Assembly: GCA_937916515.1 (NCBI GenBank)
Contig: CALFSX010000016.1
Span: 1-64,000 of the forward strand
Length of the DNA: 64,000 nucleotides
Reading direction: 5' to 3'
DNA from: an uncultured Planctomycetaceae bacterium
GTDB lineage: Bacteria; Planctomycetota; Planctomycetia; Planctomycetales; Planctomycetaceae
The position numbers and the translations under genes were made by a program. The notes under the pieces were generated by a model, which saw only the letters and a list, made by a program, of their open reading frames with translations, made no database searches and had not been told where the DNA came from. Positions 8,520-17,250 of the stretch are shown in pieces; the first letter of the stretch is position 1, and each line of letters begins with the position of its first letter.

Positions 8520-9083
8520 ATGCCAATTTTAGGCCAAGAGCCGGACTTGTACCCCGAAGAATTGCTGACCTCTCCCGAGATAATCGTGCCGGACGGCAAT
8601 TGGTTTGCGTTCTACACACTTTCCCGACGTGAGAAAGAATTAATGCGCCGCCTGCGGGTACAGAAAATTGCCCACTATGGCCCGATGATTCCACATAGAA
8701 CTCGATCTCCACAGGGACGAATCCGGACAAGTTACGTTCCTCTGTTTTCCGGTTACGTGTTCGTTTGCGGGACGGAAGAAGACCGCTACAACACTGTCGC
8801 GACAGGATGTATTTCAAAATGCATCAATGTTACCGAACCCGAAATTCTTGTCCGAGACCTGCAAAAAATTCGGATGCTGGAGGAACACGGCGCGGACCTG
8901 AAGGCAGAAGTCCGCCCGGTTGTGGGGCAACGAGCTCGAATTGTGCGAGGTCCACTAAAGGAACGAGAACTGGTTGGCACAATCACTAAGGTGAACAGCC
9001 AGCACCGACTGACAATCGTCGTGAACTTCCTGCAACAGGGAGCCTCAATTATGGTGGACGAAGCGGACCTGGAACTTCTCTGA
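8520..9083 (+). CDS. NusG-like transcription antiterminator, RfaH/UpxY type
   Basis: A specialised NusG paralogue, of the kind that lets RNA polymerase read through long operons such as surface-polysaccharide clusters. The NGN domain starts near residue 27 (NWFAFYTLSRREKELMRRL) and includes the typical YVPLFSGYVFV stretch. A C-terminal KOW domain follows (GQRARIVRGPLKERELVG, then VVNFLQQGASIMVDEADLEL). A 25-residue N-terminal extension precedes the NGN domain. It is not the housekeeping NusG, because it is not beside secE or rplK and sits divergent to dTDP-rhamnose genes. Control of the adjacent polysaccharide genes is inferred from position only. Confidence 0.85.
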   Translation: MPILGQEPDLYPEELLTSPEIIVPDGNWFAFYTLSRREKELMRRLRVQKIAHYGPMIPHRTRSPQGRIRTSYVPLFSGYVFVCGTEEDRYNTVATGCISKCINVTEPEILVRDLQKIRMLEEHGADLKAEVRPVVGQRARIVRGPLKERELVGTITKVNSQHRLTIVVNFLQQGASIMVDEADLELL

Positions 9084-9136
9084 GCATTCAGGAACAAAGA
9101 GCAAACAATTCCCCCGCTTAATGCTGCCGAAGGGAA

Positions 9137-9173
9137 ATCCAGCGTTGCATTCGCTGGATGTTGCCATGTTTTT
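9137..9173 (+). terminator. Probable terminator after the NusG-like gene
   Basis: A perfect 8-bp stem (9137-9144 with 9152-9159) has a 7-base loop. Five T follow at 9169-9173, after a 9-base spacer that is longer than usual. It lies 54 bases after the stop. Confidence 0.5.
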
Positions 9174-9373
9174 GAAGTAGTCCAGCAACTAACTTCGTGT
9201 TGTTGTCCAGGTCAAACCAGCGTCTTTGCCACGGTAAGTAGACAAGTGGCAGGAGTTTGCACAACGAATGCGCTGGCATGGAAAACGCGTGTTGCATTGA
9301 GTCAGCTCAAGACTTGCCAAAGACAACAACGACTGGCTCACTGAACAGCAATCAGGGCCACCCAAAGCCACAC

Positions 9374-10981
9374 TTAAAACACGTTGTCGCTGGCAATCGC
9401 CACATCGATCTGGCTGCCGATAGGAATTTCAGGCCATAACTTACCGATCGGCTCAACTCGTACTGCAGCCAGGCTTTGCCCACCAGGAATCGTCGATTCA
9501 GCCAACATGGGAACATTCGAGACCTTGCCTCGATACCGACCATTGCCTGGAAAATCCAATTCAACGCAAGTTCCAGGATGGATTTCGTTCACTCGTCGAG
9601 TCGGAATGTGCAACAGGACGTAACGTCGATCTGTGTGCAGAATTTTCAACATCACTTCCCCCGGTGACATGGTGTCACCCTCTCGGTACCGAACCTGTCC
9701 GACCTTTCCGTACGATGGCGACAACACGGCAACTTCTCGACTAAGAGCTTCCATGTCTACAAGTCTTTGACTTGCTTCGTCATATTGCACTCGAATACTC
9801 TCAACCCCTGCCGCACGACGAACCTGCTGCGGCAGGCTGGAACGAATTTCTTCCAGCTTCTGCAGTCGCCGTTCGATGTTTCGAGCTTCAGCAGGAACAG
9901 CGTCTTCCGTGGAAGGTTCAGACGCAAGTACCAATCGATTTGACCGAGCTGCAATTCTTGTGACGGGGCGCTGTGTTCCAACAGATGACTCACCGGATTG
10001 CCCGCTGATAAAGATCATGGAATTCGGAATCCCCGTCATTGGTGCGGGCAACTGACGAGATTGAGAAACAGTCGTCGCATAGAAAGAGCTTCTCTGCTGA
10101 CTTCCGGGCAAAGACGCAGAACGAACTGCTTCAGCTGGAGCCTTTTTGACTTCCTGAACAGAATGAGCACGAGTCTGCACCTCAGAAATTTCGCGTTCGA
10201 CTTCTCGAGTTCTCCAGACCAGTTCCAGCTCAGCCTGAGCGTCTGCCTGCTGAAGTTGTCTTCCCAGTTCGCGAACTCGCTGCTGCTGTTGAGAAATCAA
10301 CGTCAGATGCTCAGTCTTTTCCAGAGTCAACAACTGATCACCGGAAAAGACTTCGTCACCAGCCTTGACTCGAACTGCCACTAATCGCGATTCGGCAGGA
10401 ACACGCAACGACGTGATATCTGCAGCAACAACTCCTCGCAACGGTTGCAAAGACTGAAGACTTAGCCAGTAGACCAAAAGGCATCCGACGATCAAAGAAC
10501 ACGCAAGCAGCGATACCGTTCGAATAGCGGTTGCTGGCAAGTGGGCCGAAACAGTGGATGGCCCGGTCGGGCGAGGGCGGCATTGCATCTGAGCCTGCTC
10601 AATCCATTGCTCGTCAACCAACGTCGATGCGCTCATTCCCAATTCGTCGGAAAAGGCGCAGATTTCGGTATGCGTCCACAACGCAATTTGCGGAAGAAAA
10701 TACACGCCAAGACGATTTAGAATCACCGCTTCCCGAGTATCCACGCCACGAATGACAGTCAGATCGTCAGCTCTAGACGGAGCATGATCGTAGACTGCTC
10801 CAAAGTGACGGTCAGTGCGATAGCCGTGTGACAGCTGATCAAAATAGTTAACAGATAATGATCGGTTCATTAGTCGCAGCGCCTCCTGCCCTGCTTTGCC
10901 AGCAGGACCCAGTCGGTCACAAGTGAATTCCCCGCTGCGGTGCCGAATAAATTTTCCGGCGAAATCCGCCGACAAATTCAT
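9374..10981 (-). CDS. HlyD-type membrane adaptor with N-terminal helix-hairpin-helix domain
   Basis: From ATG 10981 (535 residues) there are three parts. Residues 72-131 (DDLTVIRGVDTREAVILNRL through DEQWIEQA) resemble the HhH domain often annotated as flap-endonuclease-like or DUF4332. One membrane helix spans about 153-172. The rest is periplasmic: a lipoyl/barrel-sandwich half (LRVPAESRLVAVRVKAGDEV), a coiled coil broken by a low-complexity Ser/Pro insert, and the second half (SPSYGKVGQVRYREGDTMSPGEVMLKI). Likely an efflux or secretion adaptor. Start is uncertain: ATG 10870 (498 residues) follows a good AGGAGG, and the frame reaches TTG 11014. No transporter partner is adjacent. Confidence 0.8.
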   Translation of the reverse strand: MNLSADFAGKFIRHRSGEFTCDRLGPAGKAGQEALRLMNRSLSVNYFDQLSHGYRTDRHFGAVYDHAPSRADDLTVIRGVDTREAVILNRLGVYFLPQIALWTHTEICAFSDELGMSASTLVDEQWIEQAQMQCRPRPTGPSTVSAHLPATAIRTVSLLACSLIVGCLLVYWLSLQSLQPLRGVVAADITSLRVPAESRLVAVRVKAGDEVFSGDQLLTLEKTEHLTLISQQQQRVRELGRQLQQADAQAELELVWRTREVEREISEVQTRAHSVQEVKKAPAEAVRSASLPGSQQRSSFYATTVSQSRQLPAPMTGIPNSMIFISGQSGESSVGTQRPVTRIAARSNRLVLASEPSTEDAVPAEARNIERRLQKLEEIRSSLPQQVRRAAGVESIRVQYDEASQRLVDMEALSREVAVLSPSYGKVGQVRYREGDTMSPGEVMLKILHTDRRYVLLHIPTRRVNEIHPGTCVELDFPGNGRYRGKVSNVPMLAESTIPGGQSLAAVRVEPIGKLWPEIPIGSQIDVAIASDNVF

Positions 10982-11432
10982 TTCGTTCCAGACATCCGCG
11001 CGCAATGGTGACAACCATCACTGCTTCTCATCGGCGGCATCATCGGTACGGGTTGAAAATTTTCCGAAACCCGTTTGACCAGCAAGATTCCCCCGAACCC
11101 AAATGTCGCGAACCAAACCGCAACCCAAAGCATAAAAACTACCCAGACACACAAGCGTCAAACACAAAGAAACGCAGCCACGATTCTGCACCTAAACCTA
11201 TTCATTAAAAGCACTTACAATAGAACCCAATGACTGGGAAATGGCCAAAAACTGTAGAATTCCGTTACCATCATGGACACGTCTCACTAGGTCTTGCGGT
11301 TCTGGTCGTTAGAATACGATTCTTCTGGAAATTCATGTTTTGCCGATCAGGCGGCCCTGCTTCCAAATTTCGCCGAACTCGAACATCAGACATTCGAAAA
11401 CGAATCCAGTGCACAAAACCGGACAATCATCC
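10982..11432. other. Divergent intergenic region
   Basis: About 450 bases upstream of both the HlyD-type gene and the YyaL-type gene. The centre is AT- and A-rich (about 11100-11230), consistent with promoters. I could not fix -35/-10 pairs and see no further gene. Confidence 0.4.
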
Positions 11433-14078
11433 ATGAAGCCACTCAACCTGGTGCTGATCAGCACTGCTCTGATTCTTTCCAATACCAGTATCGCTGCCGG
11501 CGACAATGAAGGCCGTGAGCAATCCCCCAACCGACTTGGCAAAGAATCCAGTCCTTACCTGCTGCACCATGCCAATAATCCCGTTGACTGGTTTCCGTGG
11601 GGGCCGGAAGCGTTTGAGAAGGCAAAAGCCGAAAACAAGCCCATCTTTTTATCCGTGGGCTACAGCAGTTGTTATTGGTGCCACGTTATGGAGAGAAAGG
11701 TTTTCTCCGACAAAGACATCGCCAGCTACATGAACGATCACTTTGTCAACATTAAGGTTGATCGAGAAGAACGACCGGATGTTGATGAAATCTACATGAC
11801 CAGCCTGATCGTCTATCAACAGTTAACCGGATCCGGAAGCGGCGGTGGCTGGCCACTATCGATGTTTCTGACACCAGAAGGGAATCCCATTGCCGGGGCA
11901 ACCTATCTCGCTCCCGCAGATTCACCCACCATGGGCAATGGGTTTCCAACAATTGCAAAGCGCATCGCGGAACTCTGGAGTTCTCGCAAAGAAGACCTGC
12001 AAAGTAATGCCTCCCTGATCGCAGAACAGGTCCAGCGAATTACCCGACCGCAGCTGGAACTGCAATCCGTTGTGCTGACTGAAAGTCTGGTTAACGAAGT
12101 TGTTGCTGAAGTGAAATCAATGTTCGATCCGGTCTGGGGGGGAGTTGATTTCAACAGCAGCAAGCCTCAGTCACCGCGATTTCCCAATGTCCCTCGACTG
12201 GAACTGGCTCTTGATATTTATGAAGCGACCGGCGACAGCGAACTTCTGGACATCGTCAAACACTCGCTGACAAAGATCGCTCAAGGCGGCATACGAGACC
12301 ACTTGGCGGGAGGTTTTCACCGTTACAGCACAGATCGTATGTGGCACGTGCCGCATTTCGAAAAGATGCTTTACGATCAGGCAATGCTGCTTGGCGTGTA
12401 TTCTCGAGCATTCGCCATCACAAACGACGAAACCTACGCCATTGTCGCCGCCGAAATCGCGGACTTCGTGCTTCGCGACATGACCAACGCCTCAGGTGGA
12501 TTTTGCTCAGCCTTCGACGCCGAAACAAACGCAATTGAAGGCGAATACTACGTCTGGAGTCATGAAGAAATTGAGAACATCCTTGGCAAGTCAGACGCGG
12601 AACTGTTCGGCAAAATCTATGGGCTGGACAAACCCAATTCGTTCGAACACGGCTTTGTGCTGCATCAGTCCAGCCCTTTATCCGTTCAGGCAACAGAGCT
12701 CAATACAACGACTGACGCGTTGCGATCGCAACTTTCTGGAATGCGAGCAAAACTGTTGACCGCTCGCAACAAACGCATGTCACCCACATTGGATGACAAA
12801 GTGCTGACCGCATGGAATGCAATGATGATCAGGTCTCTCGCAATCAGTGGGCGAGTACTGAATCGGCCAGAAGATATTGCAGCCGCTGTTAAAGCGGCAG
12901 ACTTCCTGATGAGCAACCTGCAAGATAAAGATAGCCACCTTCTAAGAACCTGGAGAAACGGCTCAGGCAAGTACTCGGCCTATCTGGATGACTATGCGTT
13001 TCTGGTTTCTGCGTTTCTGGAACTGCACACCGCAACAAACAACGACAATTGGATTAGCGAAGCGACAAAACTGGCCGAACTGCAAAATGAACTCTTCTAC
13101 GACAAAACATTGCAGGCCTTTTACTACACGGCAAACGACCACGAAAAGTTAATTGCTCGAACCAGTTCAGGTTACGACTCCGTATTTCCATCCGCAAACA
13201 GCCTTGCTGTCCGCAATCTGCTGAAACTGAATGGCTTTACGAAGTCTGACCAGTTTTGCACAATCGCTGAACATACGCTGAGTCGTTTTGCGTCGGCGAT
13301 GCAGAATTCGCCAAAGTCATGTGCAGGACTTGCCAGTGCACTTAACGACTGGCTATCCCAACCGAGCTCTTCAGTCGAAGCTCAAAGCAGCATGCATCAG
13401 CCGAGCACAACTGGAGCTCGATACCTGCTGACTTCACTTGCCCCCCAGCCGCAACAGGTAGCCAGTGAAGCAACTTCGGGCGATGAGCAATCGGAGGCTG
13501 GATCTCCAACCGTCATTCAGCAATCAACATTTCGCCCCATCCTGCCTTCGACACCAGCAGCAAATGGATTTGCTCAGGATGAAGCTCCAAAGCCGCTGAA
13601 AGTCAAAGTGTATCCGATGTACAGCAAGCTGCCCCGAAACGGCAAGTGCCTTGTCGCCATCGAATTGCAGGTGAAGCTTGGCTGGCACATCAACGCCAAT
13701 CCATCAAACCCGGACTTTCTGGTACCGACAAGCGTCAAACTAAAGACCGACCAAAAGGTGAAGCTGACCAAAATCAAGTACCCGAAGCACCACGAACTCA
13801 AGGTCGACGGATCGGATGAACCGTATCATGTTTACGACGGCAAGACGATTATCTATGGACTTCTGGAAACCGAAGAAGTGGCCGAAACAGACTTCGCCGA
13901 ACTGGAATTTCATGTTGCGTTTCAGGGCTGCAACTCGACTCAATGCCTTCCTCCAGATTCCGTTGTGATGAAGGGCAAGCTGCCGATCGCTGCAAATGGC
14001 GAAGAATTGCAGAAGATCCACGAAGACAAGTTTCCAAAGCCGGAAACAAAGCCCCAGGAACCAACGACTCCGAAATAA
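11433..14078 (+). CDS. Exported YyaL/SPATA20-type thioredoxin protein fused to a DsbD-alpha-like domain
   Basis: From ATG 11433 (881 residues) a signal peptide ([19 protein letters not shown], cleavage near IAA-GD) leads to a thioredoxin-like domain of the YyaL family. Its signature [19 protein letters not shown] (39-57) and CYWCHVM motif (Cys80, Cys83) are intact. An (alpha/alpha)6 barrel follows to about residue 670. After a Ser/Gln-rich linker the last 160 residues resemble the N-terminal domain of DsbD, with a CNSTQCLPP redox pair (Cys833, Cys838). Inferred role: thiol redox chemistry outside the cytoplasm. The longer frame opening at 11340 was rejected because it precedes the signal peptide. 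Confidence 0.85.
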   Translation: MKPLNLVLISTALILSNTSIAAGDNEGREQSPNRLGKESSPYLLHHANNPVDWFPWGPEAFEKAKAENKPIFLSVGYSSCYWCHVMERKVFSDKDIASYMNDHFVNIKVDREERPDVDEIYMTSLIVYQQLTGSGSGGGWPLSMFLTPEGNPIAGATYLAPADSPTMGNGFPTIAKRIAELWSSRKEDLQSNASLIAEQVQRITRPQLELQSVVLTESLVNEVVAEVKSMFDPVWGGVDFNSSKPQSPRFPNVPRLELALDIYEATGDSELLDIVKHSLTKIAQGGIRDHLAGGFHRYSTDRMWHVPHFEKMLYDQAMLLGVYSRAFAITNDETYAIVAAEIADFVLRDMTNASGGFCSAFDAETNAIEGEYYVWSHEEIENILGKSDAELFGKIYGLDKPNSFEHGFVLHQSSPLSVQATELNTTTDALRSQLSGMRAKLLTARNKRMSPTLDDKVLTAWNAMMIRSLAISGRVLNRPEDIAAAVKAADFLMSNLQDKDSHLLRTWRNGSGKYSAYLDDYAFLVSAFLELHTATNNDNWISEATKLAELQNELFYDKTLQAFYYTANDHEKLIARTSSGYDSVFPSANSLAVRNLLKLNGFTKSDQFCTIAEHTLSRFASAMQNSPKSCAGLASALNDWLSQPSSSVEAQSSMHQPSTTGARYLLTSLAPQPQQVASEATSGDEQSEAGSPTVIQQSTFRPILPSTPAANGFAQDEAPKPLKVKVYPMYSKLPRNGKCLVAIELQVKLGWHINANPSNPDFLVPTSVKLKTDQKVKLTKIKYPKHHELKVDGSDEPYHVYDGKTIIYGLLETEEVAETDFAELEFHVAFQGCNSTQCLPPDSVVMKGKLPIAANGEELQKIHEDKFPKPETKPQEPTTPK

Positions 14079-14290
14079 ACCGCAGGCTTCGTCCGCTTCA
14101 CGAACGGGATCTGCTCAAATCCCCGCCTGAAATCGGCGATGCCCCAGCATTCCGATCCCCCTGAAGTTCGCTTCCTGTTCACGCGAAATGACGGCCAGCA
14201 GGCATTCCCTGAGTAGAAAACCTTCGAAAAGCCTGATAGTTTCCGCAGGAATTCGGTTTCCTTTAACCACTAAAACAGCAATCTGACGTC

Positions 14291-14800
14291 ATGGCAGTTC
14301 AGGCAATCGCAGGTGTTAGTGCCTCAAACGAAGCGGTCGTATGGACCGAATATCCTTCAATCGCAGCCATCGGTATCGGGCAGACGCTGGGCAGTCTGTA
14401 CGAATCTCTGCCGATCAAAATTCTGGGCTTCGGGCCAAGCCTGTCCCATATTTTCGCGTTGTTAACGGCTCCAATCGGCGTCCTGCTGTATGCGGCTCAA
14501 AAGCTTTTCGGGCACCGATACATTCTTACGAATCGCAACGTACACGTTCGGTCGTCGCGAGGAGATCGGATGATTTCCACAATCGGCCTCGGAGATTTCG
14601 ACCACATTGAGCTGGTGCAGAACCCTGGCCAAGTGTTTTATAAAGCCGCAGACATTCGCTTTGTGGGGGCGTCGGGGGAAACTCTGATGAAACTGGCTGG
14701 CGTCAAAGATGCGGGAGCGTTCAAAAATGCGATTGAACGAACTTCAGAATCGCGCCGAATGGTTCAGGCTTCACTGAAGCAAATTGAAGCTCGCGGCTGA
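14291..14800 (+). CDS. Membrane protein with a bacterial PH domain
   Basis: The 169 residues have hydrophobic segments near 22-40 and 48-68, then RYILTNRNVHVRSSRGDRMI (about 77-96) and the strand pattern of the YdbS/bPH2 domain (IGLGDFDHIELVQNPGQVFY, then DIRFVGASGETLMKLAGV). Such proteins sit at the inner membrane with the PH domain facing the cytoplasm; no specific reaction is known. ATG start; 210 bases separate it from the preceding gene. A short inverted repeat (14796-14811) overlaps its stop codon. Confidence 0.75.
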   Translation: MAVQAIAGVSASNEAVVWTEYPSIAAIGIGQTLGSLYESLPIKILGFGPSLSHIFALLTAPIGVLLYAAQKLFGHRYILTNRNVHVRSSRGDRMISTIGLGDFDHIELVQNPGQVFYKAADIRFVGASGETLMKLAGVKDAGAFKNAIERTSESRRMVQASLKQIEARG

Positions 14801-14956
14801 TCACGATCAGCTGCAACTCCAGAACCAGACGTCACAGCGACCCCGAACCCAAAAACGGGCATCAAAAAGCGTAAATCCAACTCAGCTTGCTCCGGAGGAA
14901 TTGCGACTCCAGGATCTGTTGCGGTTCGTCGCCTGAGAACTTCAACAAAAGTCGTT

Positions 14957-15955
14957 CTATTCTTGAGGCTCGAGACTGCTGCCCGAATGATCTGGCTTGG
15001 CATTCAGCTTTCGGCTGCGACGATCCGCAGAAGTCTGAGCCTTGTTTTGTCTGGCCAGTTTTCTGGTTTCAAAATCTTCATCAAGCAGAAGATTCATCAG
15101 CGAATCACCGTAAGTCGCCCATAGCGAAGTCTTGTCCGACGATTCCGGAATCGCAAACGTCACGACCTCACACGATTCTTTCACAGAAAGAAATCGTTCC
15201 AGGGTTCCGGGTGAAGACTTGCCGGGCAGCTGAATAAGATCAAAGCTCAGCCATTCAGCCACTTCTTTAGCGGTGGCGGCAGCGCCTGAACTGGCAGCGA
15301 TCAAACCCGCATCGCCTTTATAGCTGCGAATGTGAATGACTCGCTGCGGCATACCTTCATTCAGAAGACCCATCAGAAACTTTATTTCCGGCTCTTTGTG
15401 AGGTGCGGCCGCCTCGTTCGAATCAGCAGGAAACAGACGATTAAGGTAAGCTCCGTTCGCATTTTCCATGCGAAACGCAACTTCTCCATCGGGATTCGGA
15501 CTACGAATAAATGTCGCCTCAATACCGCCAAGAATGATGCTGTTCCTGTGCACCTCGCGAGCGAACTCTTCCGTTAAGGCGATTGCCAGCGGGTCGTCAC
15601 CAGCCAGACTTCCCAGCACTAAAGTCCGGTAGCCACCAACTCCAACCGTGATTCCGTTGATGTCGCGACCGCCCGCACTGGTAGCCAGCGTGTCCCACGC
15701 AAAAGGTTTCGGTGCCTCAACAATCGACAGCCCGTCGCCCATGCTTGCGATGCGAACGGAAGCAGAAGCTACATCAAAAACAGGAGGCTCCAGTTGGTCA
15801 TCTAGTTTGGCATGAAGTTGCTGAACAGGCGTACGCGCATGCAGGTTCGGCAACTGCGAACAGCCTGTCAAAGACAGGCTGCCAGTCAGAATCAAAATGC
15901 AGGTCAGAGCGAGGCAATTTGCCTTGCCCTGCCGAGTGTGAGTGGGGAACCACAT
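14957..15955 (-). CDS. Lipoprotein, degenerate M14 carboxypeptidase-like
   Basis: The lipoprotein signal peptide ends in LSLTGC (lipidated Cys32), so it is membrane-anchored outside the cytoplasm. The core follows the MpaA/DUF2817 branch of M14: LVLGSLAGDDP (112-122), RSPNPDG (151-157), NANGAYLNRLFP (165-176), VIHIRS (206-211). The usual first zinc motif HGDE reads AGDD here, so one His and one Glu ligand are missing, and the catalytic Glu region is not convincing. A binding or structural role is more likely than peptidase activity. I chose ATG 15955 so that the signal peptide is N-terminal. The last 30 residues are charged and disordered. Confidence 0.7.
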   Translation of the reverse strand: MWFPTHTRQGKANCLALTCILILTGSLSLTGCSQLPNLHARTPVQQLHAKLDDQLEPPVFDVASASVRIASMGDGLSIVEAPKPFAWDTLATSAGGRDINGITVGVGGYRTLVLGSLAGDDPLAIALTEEFAREVHRNSIILGGIEATFIRSPNPDGEVAFRMENANGAYLNRLFPADSNEAAAPHKEPEIKFLMGLLNEGMPQRVIHIRSYKGDAGLIAASSGAAATAKEVAEWLSFDLIQLPGKSSPGTLERFLSVKESCEVVTFAIPESSDKTSLWATYGDSLMNLLLDEDFETRKLARQNKAQTSADRRSRKLNAKPDHSGSSLEPQE

Positions 15956-16130
15956 CGCAGGGACTCCGGGTACGAATTCGACGTCAATCTTCCGTTTCGT
16001 CTGTCGAATTCGCAATGTTGTGAAGCAGAGAGCCGTCCAGCTCTTTCATCATCTGCTCGCTGAAAATTTACAATCAGAATGCGAACGTCCTGCTCGCTCA
16101 ATTTCATAGCACGTCGTGGATGACGCGAAA

Positions 16131-16814
16131 CTAGTCGTCAATGCCCAGCTGATAGCACAACTGTTCAAAGCGTTCCTGGAATTCATCGCTTGATGAATGC
16201 ACATGTTCGGCTTCGGTGATGAACCGAATTCCCTCATCGCATTGCACGCGATTTTCAGTCAATGCCCACTCATAAGCAGCGTTGTCGTGCCCATAAACGA
16301 ACAACAGTTTGTGCTCGTCAAGCTGAACCTCCATTGGTTTTCTGGGATTCAGCACAGCAATGCCACAACACCCATCATCCATCAGCAGATCTTCAAAGTC
16401 GTACAGAATGCTTTGCAGCACGGGCATATCGATCTGCTCGCGATACAAGTCAGTGTGTTCGCCATTGCTCTTGTCGTGACTTGTTTCCAACACCACGTCA
16501 ACGGTCTCCCCCAATGGGTCGAGCAACGACAGAAAGGTGTCAAAAAGACGTTCGCGAGTGACGGAAGACATCAACACGGGAATGCGAGCTCCGGATTCCT
16601 GATCGACGTACCATTCATGACGAAACCCGGTTCGTGGCATCACGTCAAGATTGTAGGAAGGGCGAACGGCATCCGTCAAAGTGAAGTCGCCATAGCGAGC
16701 AACACCCATGTGCTCTTCCAACTGCTGTTCGGATAAGTCTCGGAAACAGCTGATACCGCGACAGGTATCACCGTCTCGATAGTTCGACTTCAAGAACTTT
16801 TTTAGAAACCCCAT
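16131..16814 (-). CDS. Conserved-looking hypothetical protein, 227 residues
   Basis: I do not recognise a family. The protein is acidic, soluble and without a signal peptide. It opens with MGFLKKFLKSNYRDGDTC, a basic amphipathic helix that could touch membrane, and has a DDGCCGIAVLNPR stretch near 144-156. The composition is protein-like throughout and the start is ATG. About 175 bases separate it from the degenerate M14 lipoprotein gene on the same strand, so co-transcription is possible. Confidence 0.7.
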   Translation of the reverse strand: MGFLKKFLKSNYRDGDTCRGISCFRDLSEQQLEEHMGVARYGDFTLTDAVRPSYNLDVMPRTGFRHEWYVDQESGARIPVLMSSVTRERLFDTFLSLLDPLGETVDVVLETSHDKSNGEHTDLYREQIDMPVLQSILYDFEDLLMDDGCCGIAVLNPRKPMEVQLDEHKLLFVYGHDNAAYEWALTENRVQCDEGIRFITEAEHVHSSSDEFQERFEQLCYQLGIDD

Positions 16815-17225
16815 CGAATCCTCACAACAGTCACATCAGGCTGCAGAGTGCGGCGTGTTGGTCACGGCGCGTAAAATCTTTGTTCGGCAGAAACCTAGCA
16901 TGCAAAAGCCTGAAGATGAGAATCAATTGCCGCGAAGATCGAAAACTGCCATTTCGATAATGGCGCTGACACGAACACAACGTCCTGCGAAACTGTGCGG
17001 GCAGTTGAACAACACTGCTCATTCGTAAAAACCCGAACGATCGTCACCGTTTAGACGCGTTGAATTCGTTCAATCCGCTACGTAGCAAAAAATCGCGCCA
17101 GGCTGGCAAACAATGAAACGATGTTCTCACAAAGTTCCTGCTTCCAGATCGAACGGCCACGCTGCCGCAGTGCATGGTCGTTCATTTTGTAAGCATGCAA
17201 AGAGCGATGATCGTTCCCAGCTGAA
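16815..17225. other. Divergent intergenic region
   Basis: About 410 bases upstream of the hypothetical (minus) and transglutaminase (plus) genes. No gene is supported. The plus-strand frame from 17113 is the in-frame upstream extension of the transglutaminase and lacks an SD. Confidence 0.4.
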
Positions 17226-17244
17226 CCTCGACTGCAGGTCGAGG
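17226..17244 (+). promoter_or_regulatory. Stem-loop masking the SD of the transglutaminase gene
   Basis: A perfect 7-bp stem (17226-17232 with 17238-17244) has a 5-base loop. Its 3' arm contains the GAGG of the SD sequence GAGGA, which lies 5 bases before ATG 17251. Folding would hide the ribosome site. Structure is seen; regulation is inferred. Confidence 0.55.
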
Positions 17245-17250
17245 AAATCA

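Noticed and set aside
8308-8817. 169-codon minus-strand frame across the NusG-like start
   Set aside because: Cys/Ser/Arg-rich composition, no SD, and overlaps the NGN domain of the real gene.
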